Assembly (NCBI GenBank): GCA_003520025.1
Contig: DOVP01000071.1
Coordinates: forward strand, 1,483-24,196
DNA: 22,714 nucleotides
Origin: Phycisphaerales bacterium
Lineage (GTDB): Bacteria > Planctomycetota > Phycisphaerae > Phycisphaerales > SM1A02
Reading direction: 5' to 3'
Below are positions 14,828 through 22,714 of this stretch, in pieces. Positions within the stretch are counted from its first letter, which is position 1. Each line of letters begins with the position of its first letter. The notes under the pieces were generated by a model. The model made no database searches and was not told the origin of the DNA. It saw only the letters and a program-made list of their open reading frames with translations. Made by a program: the position numbers and the translations under genes.

Positions 14828-16576
14828 ATGGCCAAGCGAAGCAGAGCACGTCGCAAACTCGGGCAGATGCTTCTTGGGGCGGATGTTGTTACCGAGGAGC
14901 AGTTGGAAACGGCGTTGAAACTGGCCAAGGGCAGCGGCAAGCGTCTCGGCGAGTGTCTGATCGAATCAGGCGCCTGTGGTGATCTGGAAGTCTCGCGGGC
15001 GCTTGCTGAGCAGTTCGGCATGGAATTCAATCCGCTGGCCTCTGCCGGTGACATCGAGGGCATCGATCTTTCTTCAGTTCCCAAAGATGTGGTTCGCAAG
15101 CATCTCGTCGCTCCTTGCGGGTCCAGCAATGGGCGAATGAAACTGCTCGTGCATGATCCGATGGATCTGGAACTGCTGGATCTCCTTCGATTCCGTCTGA
15201 AAGCCGAGATCGATGCGGTGCTCGCCCCACGGAGTGCCCTCAAGGCATACATCGATGAGCAACTCGGAAGCGGCGAAGCTGTGGCGAGCGGGTCATTGGT
15301 GACCGAATCGATCGATGTTTCAGTTGATACATCTGTTGATCGCTCGGTCGACGCCTCTGTGGACATCGGCGGCGATGGCGAGCAGGCACCCGTTGTCAAA
15401 CTCGTCAACAAACTCATCCAGGAGGCGGTTCGTGGTCGCGCTTCGGATATCCATGTCGAGCCCATGGCAGACCGTGTGTTGCTTCGGTACCGCATCGACG
15501 GGGTGTGCCATGTTCGTGACAACCTGCCCAAACGGATGCAGTCGGCACTGCTCGCTCGACTCAAACTGATGTCTGGTGTGAACATCGCCGAAAGACGCAT
15601 TCCGCAGGACGGCCGCATCAAGATGGAAGTTGACGGTGATCAGATTGACTTCCGTGTCAGCGCGTGTCCTGCCTATCACGGCGAGTCGATCGTGCTTCGT
15701 ATTCTGCGTCCCGACTCTGTGCGGATCGGTCTGCCGAATCTCGGCTTTGAGCCGGACCATCTGGAGAACTTCAACCGCATCATCCGCCGCCCCAACGGAA
15801 TTTTTCTCGTGACTGGGCCAACCGGATCGGGCAAAACGACGACGTTGTACTCAGCGCTTGATGTACTCAATCGCCCCGATCGAAAGATCATTACCGCGGA
15901 AGATCCGGTGGAATACAGTTTCGCTGGCATCAATCAGTGTCAGGTGAATGAAGGTATTGGCCTGACGTTCCCGGCGATTCTCCGTTCGATGCTGCGTCAG
16001 GCTCCGAATATCGTGCTGATCGGCGAAATCCGAGACCGCGAGGTTGCGGATATCGCCATTCAGGCCGCGCTCACCGGCCACCTTGTGTTCTCGACCTTGC
16101 ATACCAACGACGCGCCATCAGCCGTGACTCGATTGGTTGACATGGGCGTCAAGCCCTATCTCGCGGCCAGTTCGATACAAGCCATCATGGCCCAGCGGTT
16201 GATTCGAGTGCTTTGCAAGGAGTGCGCTGAGGTGGATCCAGAGCCGGATGCCCGGGTGCTCAAACTCGTCGATATCTCGCCTGAAGAGGCCGAGGGCAAG
16301 GTGATGCGGGAAACAGGTTGCGGCAAGTGTGGTGGCGTGGGCTTCAAGGGAAGAAAGGCCATCTTTGAGATGCTCCAGATGACGACTGAACTGCGTGAGA
16401 TGGCCTTCGCCCATGCGACCGTTGCGGAAATGAGGAAAGTGGCGGTGCGGAGTGGCATGCGTTCGCTTCTGCAGGACGGCAAACTCAAGATTCTCAGCGG
16501 CGTCACGACGATGGCGGAAATCGCCCGATTTGCCCAAGCAGACGTTCTTGTAGCCGCCAATATGGATTCTGAGTAG
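14828..16576 (+). CDS. GspE/PilB-family assembly ATPase (first copy)
   Basis: A hexameric cytoplasmic ATPase that powers pilus or pseudopilus assembly. The 582 residues contain: tandem MshEN-type half motifs at 10-33 and 39-62, separated by exactly five residues; a repetitive acidic linker ([18 protein letters not shown], about 162-179); Walker A GPTGSGKT (330-337, Lys336); Asp box TAEDPVEY; Walker B IGEIRD (Glu400); His box STLHTND; and a zinc-type tetracysteine set at Cys463, 466, 498 and 501. The motif before Walker B reads RQAPN, whereas the second copy has RQDPD. Start ATG 14828 is preferred over an in-frame TTG at 14810. It opens the plus-strand cluster; pilT follows after 43 bases. Whether it drives type IV pili or a type II secretion-like system cannot be decided here. 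Confidence 0.93.
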   Translation: MAKRSRARRKLGQMLLGADVVTEEQLETALKLAKGSGKRLGECLIESGACGDLEVSRALAEQFGMEFNPLASAGDIEGIDLSSVPKDVVRKHLVAPCGSSNGRMKLLVHDPMDLELLDLLRFRLKAEIDAVLAPRSALKAYIDEQLGSGEAVASGSLVTESIDVSVDTSVDRSVDASVDIGGDGEQAPVVKLVNKLIQEAVRGRASDIHVEPMADRVLLRYRIDGVCHVRDNLPKRMQSALLARLKLMSGVNIAERRIPQDGRIKMEVDGDQIDFRVSACPAYHGESIVLRILRPDSVRIGLPNLGFEPDHLENFNRIIRRPNGIFLVTGPTGSGKTTTLYSALDVLNRPDRKIITAEDPVEYSFAGINQCQVNEGIGLTFPAILRSMLRQAPNIVLIGEIRDREVADIAIQAALTGHLVFSTLHTNDAPSAVTRLVDMGVKPYLAASSIQAIMAQRLIRVLCKECAEVDPEPDARVLKLVDISPEEAEGKVMRETGCGKCGGVGFKGRKAIFEMLQMTTELREMAFAHATVAEMRKVAVRSGMRSLLQDGKLKILSGVTTMAEIARFAQADVLVAANMDSE

Positions 16577-16619
16577 GAGACCCGTATCATCTCTCCCACA
16601 GGAGGGTGTGAGGACAGAC

Positions 16620-17738
16620 ATGTCAAGCATTCAGATCGATCGACTTCTCGACACGGTGATCCGCCAGGACGCCTCGGACCTTCACATCTCCGTTGGGCGC
16701 AAGCCGACGCTGCGTCTGAGCGGCAAACTTCGCAGCCTCGACACCAAAGTGCTTGAGAACGAAGACACCGTGGCGCTCATGAAAGCGATCACTCCCGAGC
16801 GATGCCAGCAGGAACTTCAGGAGCACGGTAGTACCGACTTCGGTTTTGCATACGGCGATCGGGCTCGCTTTCGAGTGGCGGTGTTCCGGCAGCGTGGATC
16901 GGTGAGTATCGCTTTGCGGCTGATTCCGAATCAGTTGTTGACATTCGATCAGATCGGGTTGCCGCCAATCGTACGTGAACTCATTCGGCGGCCTCGTGGT
17001 CTCTTTGTCGTGACCGGGCCAACCGGATCGGGCAAGACGACCAGCCTCGCGACGATGATTGACCACATCAATACAAACTTTGATCGGCACATCGTGACGG
17101 TTGAGGATCCCATCGAGTACTACCACTATCACAAGAAGTCGATCGTGAATCAGCGTGAGGTCGGTGTCGATGTGCCGAGCTTTTCGGAGGCTTTGCGACG
17201 GGCGTTGCGTCAGGATCCAGATGTGATTCTGGTGGGCGAAATGCGTGACCTCGAAACCATCGAGGCTGCGATCGCCGCTGCTGAGACGGGGCACTTGGTG
17301 TTCGCGACGCTGCATACCACGGGCGCTTCCGGCACCATCAACCGAATTATCGATGCATTTCCGACCAATCAGCAGGAGCAGATTCGGGTGCAGCTCTCGG
17401 TGACGCTGCTGGCCGTTCTTTCACAGGTGTTGCTCTCTCGAGAGGACAAGCCCGGGCGTGTCGCCTCATACGAGTTCTTGGTGGTGACGCCGGCAATTGC
17501 GAACCTGATCCGTGAAAACAAGACCTTCCGGATCGATTCGGCCATTCAGACAGGCAAGAAATTCGGTATGCAGTTGCTCGATGACCATCTTTGGAGCCTG
17601 TTCGAGCGGGGGATGATCTCGGCCGACGAGATGATCGACAAGGCTCGGGCGCCTTCAGAATTGACCAATCGGGTTCACAAGGTGGGCAAATCGGTGGGAC
17701 GGACCGAACTTGATCAGGCAGATGCCACCAAAGCGTGA
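16620..17738 (+). CDS. pilT: PilT-like pilus retraction ATPase
   Basis: PilT disassembles pilus subunits and causes twitching or retraction. The 372-residue product has the compact PilT layout without an MshEN domain: N-terminal PAS-like domain ([18 protein letters not shown]), Walker A GPTGSGKT (133-140, Lys139), Asp box [21 protein letters not shown] with Glu207, His box [17 protein letters not shown], and the PilT-specific C-terminal [15 protein letters not shown] stretch corresponding to the AIRNLIRE signature. That signature position reads AIANLIRE, one substitution. The start is ATG 16620 with GAGGA five bases upstream; GTG 16608 is upstream in frame but too close to AGGAGG. It sits between the two assembly ATPase genes, which is unusual. 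About 190 bases separate it from the next gene. Confidence 0.94.
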   Translation: MSSIQIDRLLDTVIRQDASDLHISVGRKPTLRLSGKLRSLDTKVLENEDTVALMKAITPERCQQELQEHGSTDFGFAYGDRARFRVAVFRQRGSVSIALRLIPNQLLTFDQIGLPPIVRELIRRPRGLFVVTGPTGSGKTTSLATMIDHINTNFDRHIVTVEDPIEYYHYHKKSIVNQREVGVDVPSFSEALRRALRQDPDVILVGEMRDLETIEAAIAAAETGHLVFATLHTTGASGTINRIIDAFPTNQQEQIRVQLSVTLLAVLSQVLLSREDKPGRVASYEFLVVTPAIANLIRENKTFRIDSAIQTGKKFGMQLLDDHLWSLFERGMISADEMIDKARAPSELTNRVHKVGKSVGRTELDQADATKA

Positions 17739-17793
17739 TGCAATATTATTGCAAATGGTCGGTGGCGTGGGCAAAAAAGAATCTCAACGGGGC

Positions 17794-17822
17794 TTGATGG
17801 GGACGGACTCGGGCGGCATACT
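17794..17822 (+). promoter_or_regulatory. Possible sigma-70-like promoter before the second GspE/PilB gene
   Basis: TTGATG at 17794-17799 and CATACT at 17817-17822 are separated by 17 bases, a normal spacing; each hexamer matches the consensus at four of six positions. The site lies in the only sizeable gap of the cluster, about 100 bases before the start at 17926. Some planctomycete promoters differ from this consensus, so the call is weak. Confidence 0.3.
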
Positions 17823-17925
17823 TAGGGGGTCTTGGCTCTGGGATGCTGACGGTGGCGCCGGGTATCACAGCGGAGCGGCCCGGACACGTGGCGTGGGACC
17901 CCGTTGGTAGACATAGGGAAGGCCC

Positions 17926-19791
17926 ATGAGCGACGAGACCAAACAGCAAAACGAGGGCGAGTCCGCCGATGGCGAGCGGAAGCGGCGATCAACTCGTCGC
18001 AGTTCAAGCAGCACCCGTACACGCCGGCGGCGAGGTGAGGGTGGGGCTGCGGCGCAACTGAAGGGCCGGCGGTTCGGACGAATTCTCACCAAACTCGGCA
18101 AACTCAGCCGGGAAGAGGTCCACAAGGCGCTTGCGATCCAACGGAAGCGGGCGGAGAAGGGCGACCGGAGCAAGGTCGGAGAAATCCTGATCGAACTGGG
18201 CAAGATCACCGAGCAGGATGTACTGCAGGTACTCGCCGGGCAGATTGGGCTTGAGTTCATGGAACTGGATCCTGAGGCGATCGACGAGACGCTGGCCGAG
18301 CACCTGCCTGCCGAGACCGCGCGGACCTACCAGATCATCCCGGTGGCCTTCGATGCCGAGCGCAAAGCAATCACCATCGCGATGAAATCGGCGGACAACT
18401 ACCGCGCTGTCGATGATTTGCGGCTACTTATGGGGTTTAAGGTGCAGGCCGTCGTGGCACCCCCAGCTGCCGTGGATGCTGCCCTTGAACGACTCTATGC
18501 GTCTGCCACCACAGGCTCGACCATGCTTGACGTCATGGCGGCGATTGAGGATTCGGACACGCTGGCGGCTCTGGAAGGCCGGGGCGAGTCCATCGATCTC
18601 GATCAACTCGCCGCAGCCTCCGAGGACAACAAGGTCATCAAACTACTGAATCTCGTGCTGCTCCAGGCGATCAAGGACAAGGCCAGCGACATTCACTTTG
18701 AGCCGTTTGAAGACGAATTCAAGATGCGATATCGCATCGACGGTGTTTTGTACGAGATGGTCCCACCACCGCCTCACCTGGCGCTGCCCATTGTGTCTCG
18801 CATCAAGGTCATGTCGAATTTGGACATCGCCGAGCGTCGGCTTCCTCAGGATGGTCGCATCGAGTTGACTGTTGCTGCGAACCCGATCGACCTGCGTATC
18901 TCGGTACTTCCGACGATGTACGGCGAGTCCGTCGTGATGCGTGTGCTCGATCGCAGCAACGTCGAATTGGCGATCGATCGCATTGGTCTGCGTGACGACG
19001 AGCTCACGACGATGAACGAACTCATCCGGAAGCCCAATGGCGTCATCCTGATTACCGGCCCGACCGGTTCGGGCAAGACCACGACGCTGTATGCGGCGCT
19101 CAGCGCCCTTAACGAGCCTACGGAGAAAATCCTGACCGCCGAGGATCCGGTGGAGTACGACATCGATGGGCTTGTGCAGTGTCAGGTGAATACTGATCAG
19201 GACCTGACGTTTGCGAGGCTCCTGCGGTCGTTCCTGCGGCAGGATCCCGATACGATTCTCATCGGTGAAATTCGCGATCTCGAAACTGCACAGATCGCGA
19301 TTCAGGCGGCATTGACCGGCCACCTCGTGTTCTCGACGCTTCATACCAACGACGCGCCTTCGACCGTGCTTCGAATGGTCGACTTGGGCGTTCAGTCATT
19401 CTTGATTACCGCCACCATCGAGGCGATCGTCGCACAGCGGCTCGTTCGGCGAATTTGTCTGAAGTGCAAGCAGGAATACACACCGAGCGAAACCGAACTC
19501 ATGGAGGTCGAGTTGCGACCGGCTGATGTGGTCGGCCGCACCTTCTTCCGAGGCACTGGCTGTGAGGCCTGCAACGGCAGCGGCTACAAGGGCCGGCTTG
19601 CCATCTTCGAGATATTGGTGATGGATGACGGGCTGCGAGAAATGATCATGACGCAGGCATCGACTGCGCTGCTCCGCACCGAAGCCCGACGCCGCGGCAT
19701 GCGGACGCTGCGTGAGTCTGGAATGCTTTCGATCTACGACGGACGGACCACCATCGATGAAGTCCTGCGTGAAACCATCAGCGAGGAGTAG
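17926..19791 (+). CDS. GspE/PilB-family assembly ATPase (second copy)
   Basis: A 621-residue paralogue of the first copy. The N-terminal 45 residues are very basic and Ser/Arg-rich (RKRRSTRRSSSS and TRTRRRR) and probably disordered. They are followed by MshEN-type half motifs at 49-72 (RFGRILTKLGK...) and 83-106 (KVGEILIELGK...), separated by ten residues instead of five. The ATPase core has Walker A GPTGSGKT (378-385, Lys384), [19 protein letters not shown] with Glu448, STLHTND, and Cys511, 514, 546 and 549. AGGGAAGG stands upstream of ATG 17926. GspF/PilC follows after 28 bases, so this copy is the one most directly tied to the platform protein and pilins. Function is assembly of pilin or pseudopilin filaments; the choice between type IV pilus and type II secretion is open. 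Confidence 0.93.
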   Translation: MSDETKQQNEGESADGERKRRSTRRSSSSTRTRRRRGEGGAAAQLKGRRFGRILTKLGKLSREEVHKALAIQRKRAEKGDRSKVGEILIELGKITEQDVLQVLAGQIGLEFMELDPEAIDETLAEHLPAETARTYQIIPVAFDAERKAITIAMKSADNYRAVDDLRLLMGFKVQAVVAPPAAVDAALERLYASATTGSTMLDVMAAIEDSDTLAALEGRGESIDLDQLAAASEDNKVIKLLNLVLLQAIKDKASDIHFEPFEDEFKMRYRIDGVLYEMVPPPPHLALPIVSRIKVMSNLDIAERRLPQDGRIELTVAANPIDLRISVLPTMYGESVVMRVLDRSNVELAIDRIGLRDDELTTMNELIRKPNGVILITGPTGSGKTTTLYAALSALNEPTEKILTAEDPVEYDIDGLVQCQVNTDQDLTFARLLRSFLRQDPDTILIGEIRDLETAQIAIQAALTGHLVFSTLHTNDAPSTVLRMVDLGVQSFLITATIEAIVAQRLVRRICLKCKQEYTPSETELMEVELRPADVVGRTFFRGTGCEACNGSGYKGRLAIFEILVMDDGLREMIMTQASTALLRTEARRRGMRTLRESGMLSIYDGRTTIDEVLRETISEE

Positions 19792-19819
19792 TCCGGCAGT
19801 CTGCCGGTGAGCACAATCC

Positions 19820-21169
19820 ATGGCCACCTACCAATATGAAGCGCTCGACTCAGCAGGCAAGCCCACCAGCGGTACCGTGGAAGCCGACAGCAGCGAAGAC
19901 GCTATCCAGCAGATTCGAGGTCAGGGTTTCTTTCCGACATCGGTCAGGCAGGGTGATGAGGGGAGCGGAAAGAAGAAGGGGCTGTTCGGCAGTCGGAGCA
20001 AGTCCTCAGGCGGGAAGAAGAAAGCCGCCAAGCCAGCCAAGGTCAAGAAGGAAAAGGGTGAGAAGAAGGGGATACAGATCAAGTTGCCGGCCATCGGCAA
20101 GGTCAATGCCAAGATCCTGACGCAATTCACTCGCCAACTCTCGACGCTGCAGGACGCTGGTTTGCCGTTGCTTCGATCGCTGCAGATTCTCGAACAGCAG
20201 CAGAAGCCGGGGCAACTCAAAAACATTCTCGGGCAGGTCGTGTCCGATGTGGAAGCCGGTTCGACCCTCTCCGACTCTTTTGCCAAGCACCCCAAGGGAT
20301 TCGATCGGCTCTACTGCAAGATGGTGGCCGCCGGCGAGGTCGGTGGCGTGCTTGATGTCATCCTGCAGCGTTTGGCCAACTTCATGGAGAAGGCCCAGCG
20401 GCTCCGGTCCCGCATCAAGGGTGCCATGATCTATCCGACGGTGGTGGTCATTATCGCCGTGCTGATCGTGACGGGCATCATGTACTTCGTTATTCCGAAG
20501 TTCAAGGACATCTTCGATGACTTCGCCATCGAGTTGCCGGGGCTCACCCAGTTTTTGATCGACGCGAGTGGATGGGTGGCGGGAACGAGGGACGGTCAGT
20601 TGATTCCAGGTTGGGCCGTAGTTGCATCAGCGCCGTTCTTTATCTTCGTATTCCTGAAGATCTTCCGAAAGACCAACTTTGGTCGCGCAACGATCGATTG
20701 GGTTGTGCTGAAGATTCCCGTGGTCGGCGTGCTGGTCGAGAAGACCACGGTTGCTCGATTTACGCGAACCCTCGGTACGCTCGTGTCTGCAGGCGTGCCC
20801 ATTCTGGAAGCGGTCAATATCACACGCGATACCTGTGGCAACTGGGTCTTCGAGCGGGCGCTCCAGCGTGTGCACGATTCCATCCGAGAGGGCGAGTCAT
20901 TTGCCGTGCCACTGCGTGAGTCCAAAGTGTGTGATGGCATCGTCGTGAACATGATCGACGTCGGCGAAGAAACAGGCGACCTGGACGTCATGCTCATGAA
21001 GGTGGCCGACAACTATGACGAAGAGGTCGATGTCGCTGTTCAGTCTCTGCTGAGCCTGATCGAGCCGCTGCTGGTCGTGGTGCTCGGCACGATTGTCGGC
21101 GGCATTGTGTTGGCACTGTTCATGCCTCTGGTGAAGATGATTCAGTCGGTTTCGGAAAGCCCGACGTGA
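19820..21169 (+). CDS. GspF/PilC inner-membrane platform protein
   Basis: The platform protein links the assembly ATPase to the growing pilus or pseudopilus. The 449 residues include an N-terminal ATYQYEALDSAGKPTSGTVEA stretch typical of GspF/PilC, two T2SF domains (about 95-225 and 300-430) and three hydrophobic helices (about 207-232, 262-282 and 415-443). The conserved QFTRQLSTLQDAGLPLLRSL and RFTRTLGTLVSAGVPILEAV repeats show the internal duplication. Between the N-terminal segment and the first T2SF domain is an unusual Lys-rich insert, about residues 50-86 (GKKKGLFGSRS, GGKKKAAKPAKVKKEKGEKK). GGTGAG stands before the ATG. Its stop overlaps the next gene as TGATG. Confidence 0.93.
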   Translation: MATYQYEALDSAGKPTSGTVEADSSEDAIQQIRGQGFFPTSVRQGDEGSGKKKGLFGSRSKSSGGKKKAAKPAKVKKEKGEKKGIQIKLPAIGKVNAKILTQFTRQLSTLQDAGLPLLRSLQILEQQQKPGQLKNILGQVVSDVEAGSTLSDSFAKHPKGFDRLYCKMVAAGEVGGVLDVILQRLANFMEKAQRLRSRIKGAMIYPTVVVIIAVLIVTGIMYFVIPKFKDIFDDFAIELPGLTQFLIDASGWVAGTRDGQLIPGWAVVASAPFFIFVFLKIFRKTNFGRATIDWVVLKIPVVGVLVEKTTVARFTRTLGTLVSAGVPILEAVNITRDTCGNWVFERALQRVHDSIREGESFAVPLRESKVCDGIVVNMIDVGEETGDLDVMLMKVADNYDEEVDVAVQSLLSLIEPLLVVVLGTIVGGIVLALFMPLVKMIQSVSESPT

Positions 21170-22383
21170 TGCAGCGGCGAACTGGATTCACAATGGTCGA
21201 GATTCTCGTTGTCATGGCAATCATCGTGGTTCTGATCGGGATGCTGATCGTTGCGGCGGGTGGCGCGCGGCGCGCGGCGATGGGTTCGACGACCAGTTCA
21301 CGGATCAACGCCCTGTCGCAGGCGGCCATCCGATTCGAATCAGACGCTGGCTACTTGCCGCCGCTGCTGGACAACGACCGTGCCGGGATCGATGGACTCG
21401 AACCCAATCGAAAAACGCGGGAAAGCGGGTATCCCGACTACCTCGTCACGATGCAGCGACGATATTCCTATACGTCTCCCGCCGAGTATCTGCTCGGGTA
21501 CGGCACTGAGGCCGAGGACGGCAAGGAGGGACTGGGCATTCGGAGACCGGGAGAAGACGGATTCTGGGACGCCTCTTGGAATGACGGCGTCAGTGGAGAT
21601 CAGGGCGTTCAGGATGGTCGATTCGAATTACGCGAACGCAAGCCAACGCGTCACGGTCAGCAGGGCACGGTGCTCGGTCCGTACCTGGAACTCGATGACC
21701 CCGACATGGTCGGCGCGATCGGCTGGGAGGTCACCGGCAGTGATCCGGACGGCCTTGGCGAATGGGACGGCAGCATCGATCCGGCGACCAACCAGCCGAT
21801 GGTGTACTTCCCGGGCGATCCGGGATATTCGCCGGAGGCACCAAAGGTCATTGTCGATGCGTGGGGTACGCCCATTCGCTACTACCGGATCAATCATCCG
21901 CCCTCGCAGCCTACGGTGCGATATCCGGCGAATTATGAGCCGATCGGCGGCGATGGGTGGCGGTATTCGCCCACGCTCAGCGAGTTCTTTGCGTTGCGGC
22001 CGTGGGATGTCGGCGACAGCGAGTCGATTGTCTGGTGGTTCGATGATGGATCTACGAAGTGGGGCGACTTCAGCGAGATGACAAGTGCTTCAACTCGAGG
22101 CGACCCGACCAGCACCCGCAAGTTGACCAATGGCCGGTTCGCCTTCGTGTCCGCTGGTCCCAATCGCCGCATCTACGACTGGGCGAGAGTGGACTTTCCG
22201 GGCGAGGAGATCTCGGGTCTCTCCGACGGACGCGGCGACCACGCCGCATCGGATGATGATCTCGCCGGTGGTTGGTACGAGGACGGCAAGGACCTGCCCT
22301 GGCTTGGCAAACCCGCCTACAACGCGGGTGTTGCCTACACCGAAGAAGCGAACCGAGACAACATCGTGGAGGTCGGCAAATGA
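21169..22383 (+). CDS. Prepilin-like protein with large unusual C-terminal domain
   Basis: A 404-residue protein with a class III prepilin signal: RRTG before FTMVEILVVMAIIVVLIGML, where cleavage after Gly6 would leave Phe at +1 and Glu at +5. The hydrophobic stem to about residue 30 is followed by an amphipathic helix (SRINALSQAAIRFESDAGYLPPL) as in GspG-like pilins. The remaining 340 residues are much longer than the 130-180 of ordinary major pseudopilins and are rich in Asp, Gly, Trp and Pro (for example IDPATNQPMVYFPGDPGYSP and VIVDAWGTPIRYYRINHP). DAWGTPIRYY resembles the conserved GDAWGTPY-like strand of GspG pseudopilins, so this may be an enlarged GspG-type minor or major pseudopilin. 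The ATG shares one base with the GspF/PilC stop (GTG 21166 is also in frame); the end overlaps the next gene as ATGA. Confidence 0.88.
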   Translation: MQRRTGFTMVEILVVMAIIVVLIGMLIVAAGGARRAAMGSTTSSRINALSQAAIRFESDAGYLPPLLDNDRAGIDGLEPNRKTRESGYPDYLVTMQRRYSYTSPAEYLLGYGTEAEDGKEGLGIRRPGEDGFWDASWNDGVSGDQGVQDGRFELRERKPTRHGQQGTVLGPYLELDDPDMVGAIGWEVTGSDPDGLGEWDGSIDPATNQPMVYFPGDPGYSPEAPKVIVDAWGTPIRYYRINHPPSQPTVRYPANYEPIGGDGWRYSPTLSEFFALRPWDVGDSESIVWWFDDGSTKWGDFSEMTSASTRGDPTSTRKLTNGRFAFVSAGPNRRIYDWARVDFPGEEISGLSDGRGDHAASDDDLAGGWYEDGKDLPWLGKPAYNAGVAYTEEANRDNIVEVGK

Positions 22384-22714
22384 CTCGCGTGCGAACCGCA
22401 TTCACGATGATCGAGTTGATGGTGGCCATCGTCATCATCGCCATCCTTGCTGCCATCACCCTCTCAATCGGTTCGGCCGTGCTCGAATCGGCCGACCGCC
22501 GCAAGACCCAAGATGTGCTCAGTCTGCTTGATGCGGCGATGACAGAGTACGAGCAGCACACAGGTCGACCCATGACGTATGGGTATGGCGATGGCGAGGA
22601 TGGATTCATTGGTAGCGACGAACCCCTTCCAGATGTCAGTAAGTATGACATTGTGGTGCTGTTTGACGACCAAAACGAGGAGTGTTTCCGTGGCTTCTCC
22701 GAGGACTTTTCCGT
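22380..22714 (+). CDS. Prepilin-like protein, truncated by window end
   Basis: This open frame begins with ATG 22380, overlapping the previous stop by four bases (ATGA), and runs without a stop to the window edge (111 complete codons). The N-terminus TRVRTA then FTMIELMVAIVIIAILAAIT is a class III prepilin signal with Glu at +5, but the residue before the cut site is Ala7, not Gly. The stem continues into an amphipathic helix (SADRRKTQDVLSLLDAAMTEYEQHTGR), followed by an Asp/Gly-rich region (GYGDGEDGFIGSDEP). It is a second pilin or pseudopilin of the cluster, probably assembled by the platform and ATPases upstream. Its class cannot be assigned without the C-terminus. Confidence 0.85.
   Translation, partial: MTRVRTAFTMIELMVAIVIIAILAAITLSIGSAVLESADRRKTQDVLSLLDAAMTEYEQHTGRPMTYGYGDGEDGFIGSDEPLPDVSKYDIVVLFDDQNEECFRGFSEDFS

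Noticed and set aside
14815..15621. 268-codon minus-strand open frame opposite the first GspE/PilB gene
   Set aside because: Ser/Arg-rich shadow; the plus-strand product has intact motifs throughout.
17739..17753. Palindrome TGCAATATTATTGCA just after the pilT stop
   Set aside because: Six-base arms, AT-rich, no U tract; too weak for a terminator and no evidence for a regulator site, though an operator cannot be excluded.
15809..19070. Near-identical DNA stretches around the Walker A codons of the three ATPase genes
   Set aside because: Explained by paralogy and shared codon preference for GPTGSGKT, not by a mobile or recombination repeat.
1..22714. Search for CRISPR repeats, tRNA or rRNA genes, transposases, integrases and toxin-antitoxin pairs
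   Set aside because: None seen by eye. The window is almost fully occupied by identifiable protein genes and the gaps are short.

Overview
This window looks like chromosomal sequence of a moderately GC-rich, Gram-negative-type bacterium. The best guess is a planctomycete, possibly of the Phycisphaerae. That inference rests on the exosortase-type C-terminus (VPAPG, hydrophobic stretch, RRRR) at the left edge, the cluster of PilB/GspE-like ATPases with long planctomycete-style prepilins at the right edge, a stand-alone CoaB, and the general protein flavour. No rRNA, tRNA, CRISPR array, transposase or integrase was seen. Most of the window is densely packed housekeeping and accessory genes.

Left part (1-5450). 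The tail of a PEP-CTERM surface protein is followed by a strong hairpin. Next come a likely 55-residue single-span membrane protein on the minus strand and about 420 bases with no secure gene. Then a glutamate decarboxylase overlaps a GadC-type glutamate/GABA antiporter by 7 bases, forming a proton-consuming acid-resistance or GABA module. A convergent MFS transporter overlaps the antiporter gene tail to tail and carries a run of ten C residues in its coding strand.

Middle part (5451-14703). A CobB-like sirtuin lacks the usual zinc cysteines. It is followed by two adjacent half-size ABC exporters whose motif differences predict an asymmetric heterodimer with one degenerate ATP site, and then by a phosphomannomutase/phosphoglucomutase. 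On the minus strand, in transcription order, lie coaB, an NhaD-type antiporter, thiS and thiG, closely spaced and probably one operon. It combines CoA and thiamine-thiazole steps with an ion transporter.

Right part (14704-22714). A plus-strand cluster encodes type IV pilus/type II secretion-like machinery: a GspE/PilB ATPase, a PilT retraction-type ATPase, a second GspE/PilB ATPase, a GspF/PilC inner-membrane platform and two prepilin-like proteins, the second cut by the window end. Both GspE/PilB proteins begin with tandem MshEN-type half motifs, suggesting control by cyclic di-GMP. No secretin, prepilin peptidase or PilMNO genes are visible here.

No wholly new system could be demonstrated. 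The points most worth checking are the zinc-cysteine-free sirtuin, the asymmetric ABC pair, the two-assembly-ATPase pilus cluster with charged low-complexity inserts, the poly-C tract in the MFS gene, and the small membrane protein.
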